Shown: positions 1 through 8,240, numbered from the stretch's first letter. The stretch: 64,000 nucleotides of DNA from Paenibacillus jilunlii (GCF_900102965.1 NZ_FNGM01000001.1:912294-976293); one strand, 5' to 3'. Numbers and translations: made by a program. Notes: generated by a model from the sequence alone, not told the origin.

Positions 1-1650
1 GACGGGAACAATTACTATGCCGCTTCGATATCGAATTCGAATGGCGGCACACTGGAAATCCGCAAGAAGGCCGGTGGTGAAAGCACGACGCTCGCAACCA
101 AAACCGGCTATGCCATCACCGCAGGAACTGTCTATGCCGTTAAGCTGGAGCTGAGCGGAGATTCGATTAACATGTATGTGAATAATGTGCTGCAGCTAAA
201 TGCACACGATAACATTTTGTCTTCCGGCGGGATCGGACTGATTGCATACAAGACGTCCGCCAAATTCGATAATGTTATTGTAAGCGGTACCACTACTGCT
301 CCAACGTCTACTCCAACGGCAACTGCAACCGCCACTGTAGCACCAACAACGAGTCCGACAGCAGCGCCTACGTCTACTCCTTCACCGACAGCAACGGCAG
401 CGCCTACTGCTACACCAACACCAACACCAACATCAACACCAACACCAACACCAACACCAACACCAACTTCGACCCCGGTTTCAGGTACTTTATATGTAGC
501 GCCTAACGGTGCAGCTGGTAATGCAGGAACGATTGGAAGCCCGACTACCCTGAGATCGGCACTGACTAAGATCGCTGCCGGGGGGACCATCTATATGCGG
601 GGCGGAACGTATTCCTTCTCTTCACCTGTAACTATAGAGCGGGACAACAGCGGTACATCCAGCTCACGCAAGAACATTGTTGCTTACGGAAGTGAGAAGC
701 CGGTGCTTGATTTCTCGGGAGAGAGCTTTGCTTCTACTGAACGCGGACTGCAAATCTTCGGCCACTACTGGAATGTCAAAGGTCTGGAAGTCAAGGGAGC
801 TGGAGATAACGGGATCTTCATCGGCGGCAACTACAACATTATTGAGAACGTGGAGACTCACCATAACCGGGATTCCGGTCTGCAAATCAGCCGCTATGCT
901 TCAACTGCCACGAGCATGAGCGACTGGCCAAGCTACAACCAGGTCATCGGTGTGTATTCCCACGACAACTTTGACCCGGACAACGGGGAAGATGCAGACG
1001 GCTTTGCCGCCAAGCTGACGATCGGCCCCGGCAATGTATTCGATAAATGCATTTCGGCCTGGAATACTGATGACGGATGGGATTTGTACACCAAAACGGA
1101 TACGGGTCCAATTGGCATTGTAACGATCAAGAACAGTGTGGCGTACAAGAATGGTCAAACCTCTGATGGCAACACCACCACCAACAGTGACGGTAACGGC
1201 TTCAAGCTGGGCGGGGACAAAATTGCCGTGAACCACATTGTAACCAACAGTGTCGCCTTCCAGAATAAAAAACACGGCTTTACCTACAACAGCAATCCGG
1301 GTTCCATTCAATTAACGAACAGTACCTCATGGAGCAATGGACAGAGCAACTTTGCTTTTGATACAGGCACTCACATGTTCACGAATAACCTGAGCTTTGC
1401 CGGTGCATCAAGCGACAAAACGAGCGGCACGGATGTTTCCAGCACCAACGTCTGGTGGAAGAGCAATGCCAGCGCGAACGGCAAGGGTCTCGTTGTCAGC
1501 AGCGCCGATTTCGTGAGTCTGACTCCTTCGGTTGTGCGTAATGCAGACGGCTCCTTCACTCTTGGCAATTTCCTGAAGCTGGCTACCGGCAGTGATCTGA
1601 TTGGCTCTGGTACTCCAAGCGGTACAAATATTGGTGCAACCATCCAATAG
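1..1650 (+). CDS. Pectate lyase, PL9 family (5' end cut by window)
   Basis: Secreted pectin-degrading lyase cleaving polygalacturonate by beta-elimination. The frame is open from base 1, so the start and signal peptide lie outside the window. The visible N-terminal part (about 95 residues) reads as a jelly-roll/concanavalin-like accessory domain ending in KFDNVIVS. It is followed by a Thr/Pro-rich linker encoded by a hexanucleotide repeat, then a right-handed beta-helix of about 390 residues. The helix carries the PL9 pattern NGEDADGFAAKLTIGPGN followed by NTDDGWDLY. In the Pel9A family these Asp residues bind calcium and a Lys in the AAKL stretch is the base. Repeated asparagine ladders (NSVAYKNG, NSVAFQNK, NSTSWSNG) fit a parallel beta-helix. 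It stands alone; the next gene is unrelated. Family confidence is high; exact substrate is inferred. Confidence 0.88.
   Translation, partial: DGNNYYAASISNSNGGTLEIRKKAGGESTTLATKTGYAITAGTVYAVKLELSGDSINMYVNNVLQLNAHDNILSSGGIGLIAYKTSAKFDNVIVSGTTTAPTSTPTATATATVAPTTSPTAAPTSTPSPTATAAPTATPTPTPTSTPTPTPTPTPTSTPVSGTLYVAPNGAAGNAGTIGSPTTLRSALTKIAAGGTIYMRGGTYSFSSPVTIERDNSGTSSSRKNIVAYGSEKPVLDFSGESFASTERGLQIFGHYWNVKGLEVKGAGDNGIFIGGNYNIIENVETHHNRDSGLQISRYASTATSMSDWPSYNQVIGVYSHDNFDPDNGEDADGFAAKLTIGPGNVFDKCISAWNTDDGWDLYTKTDTGPIGIVTIKNSVAYKNGQTSDGNTTTNSDGNGFKLGGDKIAVNHIVTNSVAFQNKKHGFTYNSNPGSIQLTNSTSWSNGQSNFAFDTGTHMFTNNLSFAGASSDKTSGTDVSSTNVWWKSNASANGKGLVVSSADFVSLTPSVVRNADGSFTLGNFLKLATGSDLIGSGTPSGTNIGATIQ
412..468 (+). 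repeat. Hexanucleotide microsatellite coding a Thr-Pro linker
   Basis: About nine tandem copies of a CCAACA-like 6-mer with one variant (catcaa) encode the PTPTPTSTPTP linker between the accessory domain and the catalytic domain of the pectate lyase. The unit is a multiple of three, so slippage changes linker length without breaking the frame. Confidence 0.85.
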
Positions 1651-1798
1651 GGTCTTAGAAGCCTGGCAGCAGAATTGGATTAGAGCCTCCTAGTAAGGAC
1701 AATCCGCGGAGTACCTTGTTTTTCAATTGCCGCTCACAGCGCTATACTATAGGAGATTGGTAATTATTATCTTTTTAATAGGGAGGCTGCTGTCAGCA

Positions 1799-2779
1799 AT
1801 GGAATATGTGAAGCTTGGCTCTACCGGACTTGAGGTCTCAAGGATTTGTCTGGGTTGTATGAGTTATGGGATTCCGGAACGGGGAAATCACTCCTGGACT
1901 CTGAATGAGGAGGCGAGCCGGCCGTTTATCCAGAAAGCGCTGGATCTCGGCATTAACTTCTTCGACACTGCCAACGTCTATTCCGACGGAACGAGTGAGG
2001 AGATTGTAGGCCGGGCGCTGAAGGATTTCACCACACGCGATGAAGTCGTGATTGCGACCAAGGTGCACGGAACCATGCGCCCTGGACCCAACGGAGGCGG
2101 ACTGTCGCGTAAGGCGATCATGAGTGAAATTGACCATAGTCTGAAGCGCCTGGGGACAGATTATGTGGATTTGTATCAGATCCACCGCTGGGACCCGGCC
2201 ACACCCATTGAAGAAACCATGGAGGCGCTGCATGATGTGGTTAAGGCCGGCAAAGCCCGTTACATCGGCGCTTCCTCCATGCACGCCTGGCAATTCCTGA
2301 AGGCGCTGCATGCCGCGGAACGCCATGGCTGGACCCGGTTCGTGTCCATGCAGAACTATGTGAACCTGCTGTACCGTGAAGAGGAACGGGAAATGTTCCC
2401 GCTCTGCGAAGCTGAAGGGATAGGCGTGATTCCGTGGAGTCCGCTCGCCAGAGGACGCCTGACCAGAGACTGGGACGAGGCAAGTACCCGTTCAACCAGC
2501 GATGAATTTGGCAAGCAATTGTACGCCAAGACCGTGGAGGCAGACCGGACTGTAGCGCTCAGAGTCAAGGAAATTGCCGAAGAACGGAGGATTCCGCGTG
2601 CTCAAGTAGCACTGGCCTGGGTCCTGCAGAAGAAACCAGTGACGGCACCGATTGTCGGAGCCACCAAAATGGCACATCTGGAGGATGCGGCTGCCGCAGT
2701 CTCCATCAACCTTAGCCCAGATGAGATTAAGCGGCTGGAAGAGTCTTACATCCCGCATCCGGTGGTAGGGTTCAGCTGA
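1799..2779 (+). CDS. Aldo/keto reductase (YajO-like)
   Basis: NADPH-dependent cytoplasmic oxidoreductase of the AKR superfamily, 326 aa, the usual length for the YajO-like branch. The catalytic tetrad is visible: Asp in FFDTANVY, Tyr in NVYSDG, Lys in VIATKV and His in YQIHRWD. C-terminal coenzyme-binding residues lie around the PIVGATKMAHLEDA stretch. The start is placed at the ATG at 1799 because GGGAGG at 1781-1786 precedes it and homologues begin MEYVKLG; the frame extends upstream to 1727 without another ribosome site. Followed by a strong terminator, so probably monocistronic. Physiological substrate unknown. Confidence 0.9.
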   Translation: MEYVKLGSTGLEVSRICLGCMSYGIPERGNHSWTLNEEASRPFIQKALDLGINFFDTANVYSDGTSEEIVGRALKDFTTRDEVVIATKVHGTMRPGPNGGGLSRKAIMSEIDHSLKRLGTDYVDLYQIHRWDPATPIEETMEALHDVVKAGKARYIGASSMHAWQFLKALHAAERHGWTRFVSMQNYVNLLYREEEREMFPLCEAEGIGVIPWSPLARGRLTRDWDEASTRSTSDEFGKQLYAKTVEADRTVALRVKEIAEERRIPRAQVALAWVLQKKPVTAPIVGATKMAHLEDAAAAVSINLSPDEIKRLEESYIPHPVVGFS

Positions 2780-2806
2780 AGATGTATTAAATTTATACTT
2801 ACGGAG

Positions 2807-2840
2807 AGGAATCGGGTGCTGACATGCCCGGTTCCTTTTT
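2807..2840 (+). terminator. Rho-independent terminator of the aldo/keto reductase
   Basis: AGGAATCGGGT (2807-2817) pairs with the complementary arm ending at 2836, with G-U pairs tolerated, over about 11-12 bp. A run of five T (2836-2840) follows. It lies 28 bp after the stop codon. Confidence 0.85.
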
Positions 2841-2916
2841 GCTGTGAACGCAAGAGGTTTGAGCGACATGGTTCAGCTCTTGCCATTTCCTTTATCAAAG
2901 CTTATCAGGCCGATAG

Positions 2917-3078
2917 AGCCGTTGAACTAGTTAGTTGTTGGCGGAATCAGAAAAGAGCAGTCTCCGAATCACAGAATGAACTGGTGGTTATAGGCCCCAG
3001 GAGGCTTTTATCGAGGATGTGCAGACCAACCTGTCACTGCTGCGGCATAAGATCAAACATGCTGTGCCCTGCACTTGA
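2917..3078 (+). pseudogene. Decayed fragment of a GerA-family spore germination protein gene
   Basis: Reading from about 2917 gives ...NQKRAVSESQNELVVIGP. A +1 shift at 2995-3001 continues as EAFIEDVQTNLSLLRHKIKHA, ended by TGA at 3076. Joined across the shift, this matches the conserved GerA-family core (E-KRxxxEPxxE-VxxGPxExFxExxxTNxxLLRxRIK), which sits early in the roughly 500-aa GerAA/GerKA-type membrane subunits of spore germinant receptors. Only about 55 codons remain, with one frameshift and no membrane part, so this is a relic. A terminator-like hairpin follows at 3092. Recognition is from family memory, not a search. Confidence 0.62.
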
Positions 3079-3091
3079 GCAAGCAGAAGGG

Positions 3092-3116
3092 AAAAAGGGT
3101 GATGATCCCCTTTTTT
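3092..3116 (+). terminator. Terminator-like hairpin after the gerA remnant
   Basis: AAAAAGGG (3092-3099) pairs with CCCTTTTT (3108-3115) around an 8-base loop. The A-run and T-run flanks would let it work in both directions. It insulates the moxR promoter from upstream transcription. Confidence 0.6.
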
Positions 3117-3173
3117 ACACTCTGTTCCATGACAATGCCTATACATCCGCTCCAGGATTGGCAGGGCTGTAAA

Positions 3174-3201
3174 ATGACAGCTGCGACTTATCTATTATAA
3201 A
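3174..3201 (+). promoter_or_regulatory. Candidate sigma-A promoter of the moxR operon
   Basis: ATGACA (3174-3179), 16 bp, TATAAA (3196-3201), just upstream of the moxR-DUF58-DUF4129 genes. Confidence 0.5.
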
Positions 3202-3271
3202 TTGGAGGCGCTTTCTGGTATGATTAAGCTTCAGCACATACCTATATATGGAACGGATGGTGTTAATCTTT

Positions 3272-4252
3272 ATGATGCTTCAGGAAGCTGCCGCACTCAT
3301 ACAGGCAATAAGAGAGAATCTTGCTAAAGTTATTGTAGGTAAAGCGGAAGGAGTAGATCTGCTGTTGACCGCCCTGCTGGCAAATGGACATGTCCTGCTG
3401 GAAGATGTGCCCGGCACAGGCAAAACCATGCTCGCCAAAACACTGGCGCGCTCGCTGGACTGCTCCTTCAAGCGTATACAGTTTACGCCCGATCTGCTTC
3501 CTTCGGATCTTAGCGGAATCAATTTCTATAACCAGAAAACAGGCGAATTCCAGTTCCGCCCCGGCCCGGTGTTCTCCAGCATTCTTCTGGCCGATGAAAT
3601 CAACCGTGCTACACCACGCACCCAGTCCAGCCTGCTGGAATGCATGGAAGAACGCCAGATTACCATCGACGGGATAACGCATACGCTGGATGCGCCCTTT
3701 CTGGTCATTGCGACGCAGAATCCGGTGGACAGCCAGGGGACCTTTCCGCTGCCTGAAGCGCAGCTGGACCGGTTCCTGATGAGGATTACCACAGGGTATC
3801 CGACTTTTGAAGAGGGAGTTCATATCCTTCAGAGGTTCCGTGAGAACAACCCCTTATTGGAAACGTCTGCTGTGGCAACCGGGAGTGAAATTCAGGAGCT
3901 TCAGCGGCTTGCTGCAGCGGTAGCGGTCAGCGATGACCTGCTTGGTTACATCACCGCAATTGTTGAAGCGACACGTCAAGCGCCATCCGTCAAGCTGGGC
4001 GCAAGCCCCCGTGCCGGCTTCGCGCTGCTTCGTGCTGCCCAGGGCTACGCGCTCATCCGGCAGAGAGATTATGTGCTGCCCGATGATATCAAAGCAGTGG
4101 CGGTGCCGGTGCTCGCCCACCGTCTGCTGCTGCAGCGCGGACCGGGTTCCCGGGAAGGGCAGGCTGCAGAGCTTGTGCAGCAGGTGCTGCGTGAAGTGGA
4201 GGTTCCGGCGGAACCGGCACCGGCAGCCGCAAGAGGTGGAAGGGTGGAATAG
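3272..4252 (+). CDS. MoxR-family AAA+ ATPase
   Basis: Cytoplasmic AAA_3 ATPase, a presumed chaperone for assembling or activating partner proteins encoded beside it. Walker A is VPGTGKT (about residues 46-52), Walker B LLADEI (about 105-110), followed by NRATPRTQSSLLECMEE. The sensor region ATQNPVDSQGTFPLPEAQLDRF is typical of MoxR. The C-terminal part holds the small lid domain. Start chosen at the ATG pair 3272/3275 from the usual family N-terminus (326 aa); an in-frame ATG at 3248 would add 8 residues, and neither has a strong ribosome site. First gene of a three-gene operon: DUF58 begins 3 bp after its stop. Substrates of this branch are not known. Confidence 0.9.
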   Translation: MMLQEAAALIQAIRENLAKVIVGKAEGVDLLLTALLANGHVLLEDVPGTGKTMLAKTLARSLDCSFKRIQFTPDLLPSDLSGINFYNQKTGEFQFRPGPVFSSILLADEINRATPRTQSSLLECMEERQITIDGITHTLDAPFLVIATQNPVDSQGTFPLPEAQLDRFLMRITTGYPTFEEGVHILQRFRENNPLLETSAVATGSEIQELQRLAAAVAVSDDLLGYITAIVEATRQAPSVKLGASPRAGFALLRAAQGYALIRQRDYVLPDDIKAVAVPVLAHRLLLQRGPGSREGQAAELVQQVLREVEVPAEPAPAAARGGRVE

Positions 4253-4255
4253 AAG

Positions 4256-5344
4256 ATGACACTGCCCTGGTTCATCATCAGCACATTGCTGCTGATGATG
4301 TTCATTTCTGCAATCTATCAGCGGAATGCACTGAAGAAAGTGAATTATATCCGTTATTTCTCGGCACAGGTTGCGTTTGAGGGAGAAACCGTGGAAATGG
4401 TAGAAGAGATCAGCAATGGCAAACTTCTGCCCCTGCCTTGGCTCCGCCTGGAATCCAGCATCGCGAGAGGCCTCGAATTTGGAAGCCAGGAGAATCTCGG
4501 CATCAGCAGCGGGGAAATCTACCAAAACCATATGAGCCTGTTCTACCTGCGGCCTTATCGTCATATCAAGCGCACCCACCGGGTCCGCTGTGAAAAACGC
4601 GGCCTGTTCCGTCTGGATACGGCAACCATGACTACAGGAGACTTGTTTGGCCTTAGCCGCAATACCCAGACCATTCCCTTGCAGCTGGAGCTGATGGTGT
4701 ATCCGCTAATGGTGGATATGTACGAGCTGCCGCTTCCGATCCACAGCTGGCTGGGTGAGCTTCCCGTCAAACGCTGGATCGTACACGACCCGTTCTTAAC
4801 GGCGGGTACACGCGAATACAGTCCCGGAGATTCCCTGGGCTCCATCAATTGGAAAGCCACGGCCCGCACTGGACAAATGCAGGTTCACCGCAAGGATTAC
4901 ACTGCCGATTCCCGGCTTATGATCTGCCTGAACATGGAAATCAGTGATTCCATGTGGAGGACGGTTACAGATATGGAGCGGATTGAGCTGGGTATCCGAT
5001 ACGCGGCTACAATAGCCGGCTATGCAGCCGGGCATGGGATTGAGACAGGGTTCCTTAGCAATGGAAGACTGGATGGGGAGAGTGAGCATGAGCCCGTCAA
5101 TGCAGAGCCGATGGGCCGGCTGGAGGACTTCCTTAGTCTGCTGGCGAGGCTAAGCCTCGAAAGAGTACTGCCCATGAGCAGGCTCCTGGAGCTGGAGGCT
5201 GAGAGTGGAAGCACAGATACGGATTATCTGATTATTTCCTGTCACCGCGGCGCTGAGCTTCAGCAGGCGGCTGAGCAGCTCAGGCTGTCAGGGAATGGTG
5301 TGGAGTGGCTGGATATTCCCGGTGAAGTGAGGGATAGCGCATGA
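4256..5344 (+). CDS. DUF58 domain protein (MoxR partner)
   Basis: Membrane-anchored protein of 362 aa. One hydrophobic segment near the N-terminus (FIISTLLLMMFISAIY) precedes a soluble beta-rich region (about 35-170). The DUF58 core follows, with the signature GTREYSPGDSLGSINWKATARTG at about 182-204 and a von Willebrand-A-like fold afterwards. DUF58 proteins accompany MoxR ATPases almost everywhere and are thought to be their targets. The ATG at 4256 follows AAGGGTGG, and the 3' end overlaps the next gene by ATGA, implying translational coupling. Function is inferred from gene neighbourhood only. Confidence 0.85.
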   Translation: MTLPWFIISTLLLMMFISAIYQRNALKKVNYIRYFSAQVAFEGETVEMVEEISNGKLLPLPWLRLESSIARGLEFGSQENLGISSGEIYQNHMSLFYLRPYRHIKRTHRVRCEKRGLFRLDTATMTTGDLFGLSRNTQTIPLQLELMVYPLMVDMYELPLPIHSWLGELPVKRWIVHDPFLTAGTREYSPGDSLGSINWKATARTGQMQVHRKDYTADSRLMICLNMEISDSMWRTVTDMERIELGIRYAATIAGYAAGHGIETGFLSNGRLDGESEHEPVNAEPMGRLEDFLSLLARLSLERVLPMSRLLELEAESGSTDTDYLIISCHRGAELQQAAEQLRLSGNGVEWLDIPGEVRDSA

Positions 5345-6669
5345 ACGCATTGGCATCAGGCTCTTTAATAACGGCACTAAGGCTCTGGCTGTCCTGTATC
5401 GTGGAATGGCTGCTGTTCCTTCCGGTGTGGATCGTACTGCAGAAGTATCTGCAGTCGGGAGATGCTCTGCTTCCCTGGATTTATACCCTGCCCCTTGTCT
5501 CCATGACAGGCGCACTCCTACGGCAAAAGTGCAACCGGAAGTGGAAGCAGCTTCTGGCGGCGCTTATATTGGGGGCGGTGGCGGGAGTTCTGGCAGGTGC
5601 ATTTTCGTTAAAAGAGATTCCACTCTTTGCAGGTGCTGCCATTTGTGCATATCTGGGGACGACGGCTGCCGGCCGGGATAATAGGATCAGATTCTATGTT
5701 GCCGGTATGGCAGTATATTTTGCAGCAACCATTGCTTTCGCCAGGATTCCATTGCTGCAGCCGAGTGTAGCAGGTTTAACCTGGAGCGGCAGCCTATGCC
5801 TGATCCTGGCCTTGCTGGATTCCAACACCAGCCATTTGCGTTATAGTTCCTTCTCGGGGGCAGGCTCCCCGCTGCCGGCAGGCCTACGGAGGCATAACCG
5901 TCTGTTTGTGCTTTTATTCATCGCGGTTGCTGCTGCGCTTGCTGCGGGAGCAGGCAAAGCATTGGGAATGCTCATCTGGCATGCCGCTCAGGCATTCTTC
6001 GGCTGGCTAGGCCGTCTCTTCTCCGGCTCCGGCGAGACTGAGCCGCCGGAAGCTCCGCCGCCGGTCATGCCCGAAATGCCGGCGGCAGAAACGCAAGAGC
6101 CGGGCCTGCTCTCGATGCTTCTTGATTATGCTTTTTATGCCCTCGGAGCGGCAGTGCTGGCGGTAGTGCTGTATTACGGTCTCCGCTGGCTGTACCGCAA
6201 CACGGGAGGATTGTGGCGGAGATTCATTGATTCCCTGCTGTCCTTGCTTCGAAGAGAGGCGATTCAGAACAATACCGCCTACCGGGACGAAGAGAAAAGC
6301 ATCTTCACTTGGGAGAAGACGGTTCAGGGAGTCAGAGATTATTGGCGGAACCGGCTGGCGTATCCTTCCAGACGGGACCGCTGGGATGGAATGAACGGCG
6401 GGCGCGAGCGGACCCGCTGGCTGTACCGCCACTGGCTGAATGCTAAACGTGCTGAAGGATATTTGCAGAGGAACTATCTTACGCCGCAAGAAACCATGGC
6501 AGACATTGCAGAATGGAATGCAGGGAGAAAGCGCCAACGCAAGAATGAAGCGGCTTCTGCTGCGGCGGCGTCCGCTGAGCTTCTCCATTTCTATAATCAG
6601 GCCAGATACGGAGAGGCTGAGCTTTCAGAATCAGAGGTACTGCGGCTGAAAGAAAAACTGAAATTATAA
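5341..6669 (+). CDS. Polytopic membrane protein with C-terminal DUF4129-like region
   Basis: 442 aa with about five N-terminal membrane segments (residues 10-160), more near 185-225 and one near 260-280, an acidic/proline-rich loop (TEPPEAPPPVMPEMP) and a basic cytoplasmic tail. The tail ends AAASAELLHFYNQARYGEAELSESEV, resembling the DUF4129 motif that closes transglutaminase-like membrane proteins of moxR operons. The transglutaminase core with its Cys-His-Asp triad is not present. It overlaps the DUF58 gene by 4 nt. The arrangement MoxR-DUF58-DUF4129 suggests one complex acting at the cell surface; its substrate is unknown. Confidence 0.72.
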   Translation: MNALASGSLITALRLWLSCIVEWLLFLPVWIVLQKYLQSGDALLPWIYTLPLVSMTGALLRQKCNRKWKQLLAALILGAVAGVLAGAFSLKEIPLFAGAAICAYLGTTAAGRDNRIRFYVAGMAVYFAATIAFARIPLLQPSVAGLTWSGSLCLILALLDSNTSHLRYSSFSGAGSPLPAGLRRHNRLFVLLFIAVAAALAAGAGKALGMLIWHAAQAFFGWLGRLFSGSGETEPPEAPPPVMPEMPAAETQEPGLLSMLLDYAFYALGAAVLAVVLYYGLRWLYRNTGGLWRRFIDSLLSLLRREAIQNNTAYRDEEKSIFTWEKTVQGVRDYWRNRLAYPSRRDRWDGMNGGRERTRWLYRHWLNAKRAEGYLQRNYLTPQETMADIAEWNAGRKRQRKNEAASAAAASAELLHFYNQARYGEAELSESEVLRLKEKLKL

Positions 6670-6703
6670 TCGTTACAGGTCATTGGCAGGAGGGAGGCTC
6701 ATC

Positions 6704-7111
6704 ATGGTTACCTATTTACGCGGAGAACTGGCAAAGGAAGCAAACGTGAATATTGAAACCTTGAGGTACTACGAGAAGCATGAGCTGCTTCCCCAGCCGC
6801 AGCGGACGGCCTCGGGTTACCGGGTGTATACGGAAGAGACACTTACACGGATTATTTTTATACAGAACGCCAAGAACTGCGGTTTCACGCTGCGTGAAAT
6901 CAAAAAAGCGCTGAAGAAATCAGAGGGTGGCAATTTAAGCATCCCTGATTTCATTATGGCTATTGAGCGGAAGATGACCGCCGTTGACCTTGAAATTGCC
7001 AAACGCGAGAAAACCAGGCTGCTGCTTGGTGATCTGAAAAGAAACCTCGAATCTGCTGAACGGCATCCGGGTGTGCAGGAGACGCTGCAAATCCTCAAGA
7101 TGGAGGATTAA
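6704..7111 (+). CDS. MerR-family transcriptional regulator
   Basis: 135-aa DNA-binding protein. The N-terminal winged helix is TYLRGELAKEANVNIETLRYYEKHELLPQ, followed by the MerR wing TASGYRVYTEETL. A dimerisation helix spans about 80-120, with a short tail HPGVQETLQILKMED. Only one cysteine is present (NAKNCGF, about residue 56) and there is no C-terminal Cys pair, so a classical mercury or cadmium sensor is unlikely. The ATG at 6704 is preceded by AGGAGGG, the best site. Its likely target is the promoter at 7162-7193 ahead of the esterase gene, which has the long spacer typical of MerR-activated promoters. Confidence 0.88.
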   Translation: MVTYLRGELAKEANVNIETLRYYEKHELLPQPQRTASGYRVYTEETLTRIIFIQNAKNCGFTLREIKKALKKSEGGNLSIPDFIMAIERKMTAVDLEIAKREKTRLLLGDLKRNLESAERHPGVQETLQILKMED

Positions 7112-7161
7112 CAACTGGACTATGGAATCAGCCCAATTGCATATTGCCGGCATATTGCTGC

Positions 7162-7193
7162 TTGACTCTGTACCTGGATACAGGGTTTAGAAT
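7162..7193 (+). promoter_or_regulatory. MerR-type promoter with over-long 20-bp spacer
   Basis: TTGACT (7162-7167) and TAGAAT (7188-7193) are separated by 20 bp. The spacer overlaps a dyad, ACTCTGTA (7065+100 to 7072+100, i.e. 7165-7172) and TACAGGGT (7179-7186), 7 of 8 pairs matching, 6-bp centre. MerR regulators activate such stretched promoters by untwisting the DNA. Confidence 0.7.
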
Positions 7194-7224
7194 GCAGGTA
7201 TCAAGCGAATGCGGGAGGATGTAC

Positions 7225-8145
7225 ATGATGCCAAGTTCAATGGAAATGCTTAATGCCATCAAAAATCATTTGAAGCAAAATAACCAGACTGCCGGAAAAA
7301 CAGCAGTGCAAATTCGTCTGGAGCTGGCAGAATCCGCCAAACAGCTGCCGCAGCTTCCGGGCATATCTGCCGAGAAGGCAGAAATGCCCGGGCTTCAAGG
7401 GGAATGGGTAGATGCCAGTAAGGATCATAATTCGGAGGACAGAAGGAAGGTTATACTCTATTTTCACGGGGGAGGGTTTATCTCCGGAGGCTGTGAAATT
7501 TACCGTGATCTGGCTGCGAGAATTTCTGCCGCAAGCGGTGTGCCTGTACTGACCGTAGAGTACCGTCTTGCTCCTGAGCATGTGTATCCCGCCGCCAATG
7601 ATGATTGTTATGCCGCCTATTGCCGGCTGCTGGAGACGGGCCTTCAGCCGGAGGACATTATCCTTGGCGGGGATTCTGTAGGTGCCACGCTTGCACTCAT
7701 GACATTGATCACACTGCGGGATTCAGGAGGGAAGCTTCCGGCTGCAGCGTTCCTGCTCTCTCCGCATGGCGATCTCGTTCATCTCGACGGCGACTCCTAT
7801 GACAGCAAGGCTGAACTGGACCCCACAGGGAGCCGGGAGGGGAATCAGAGAATCCTGCGGGATTACCTCGGCGGCTATGCCGGCGAGCTCCCTGCGCTGC
7901 TTTCTCCGCTTAAGCTTAGCTTGCGCGGGCTGCCGCCGCTGTTGATCCAGGCCGGGGATCAGGAAGTGCTGCTGAGTGATGCCGAAAAGCTGGCGGAGCG
8001 TATTCGTGCTGAAGGAGGGGAGGTCACTCTTGAGATCTGGGAAAACATGTGGAGCGTATTCCAGATGATGTCCGCTGTGCTCCCTGAAGCACAGGAGGCA
8101 ATTGGGGATATCGGGAGTTTTGTCCGGAAAACGTGGAAGCTATAA
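7225..8145 (+). CDS. Alpha/beta hydrolase of the HSL family, catalytic His replaced
   Basis: 306-aa cytoplasmic hydrolase resembling hormone-sensitive-lipase esterases. The oxyanion motif HGGGF (81-85), the YRLAPEHVYPAA block (113-124) and the nucleophile elbow GDSVG (Ser151) are present. An Asp at 245 (AGDQEVLLSDAE) is the probable acid. At the usual GMWHVFQ position the sequence reads NMWSVFQ, so Ser277 stands where the triad His is expected. The protein may be inactive, altered in mechanism, or a recent mutant. Start 7225 is chosen because GGGAGG (7213-7218) is well spaced for it; the ATG at 7219 abuts that site. Probably controlled by the adjacent MerR protein. Confidence 0.85.
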   Translation: MMPSSMEMLNAIKNHLKQNNQTAGKTAVQIRLELAESAKQLPQLPGISAEKAEMPGLQGEWVDASKDHNSEDRRKVILYFHGGGFISGGCEIYRDLAARISAASGVPVLTVEYRLAPEHVYPAANDDCYAAYCRLLETGLQPEDIILGGDSVGATLALMTLITLRDSGGKLPAAAFLLSPHGDLVHLDGDSYDSKAELDPTGSREGNQRILRDYLGGYAGELPALLSPLKLSLRGLPPLLIQAGDQEVLLSDAEKLAERIRAEGGEVTLEIWENMWSVFQMMSAVLPEAQEAIGDIGSFVRKTWKL

Positions 8146-8240
8146 GCAAACTTTATGTTAGAATACGATAATTTAATGTACTTACCATTTTGTTTTCTTT
8201 TTTAAAAATCAAATGGTAGTAATTAAATTGGGGGACTATT

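Noticed and set aside
412..468. Short tandem repeats considered as a CRISPR array
   Set aside because: Six-base units without spacers, in frame inside a coding linker; no cas genes in the window.
132..590. 152-aa minus-strand frame, very rich in Val and Gly
   Set aside because: It is the antisense of the Thr-Pro linker repeat of the pectate lyase; the VGVGVGV pattern is an artefact of the hexanucleotide repeat.
1681..1722. Possible terminator after the pectate lyase (AAGG...CCTT then TTTTT)
   Set aside because: Only four paired bases with a long loop; too weak to call.
2816..3172. 118-aa plus-strand frame between the aldo/keto reductase and moxR
   Set aside because: It begins inside the terminator hairpin, has no ribosome site and joins unrelated sequence; only the internal gerA-like remnant is meaningful.
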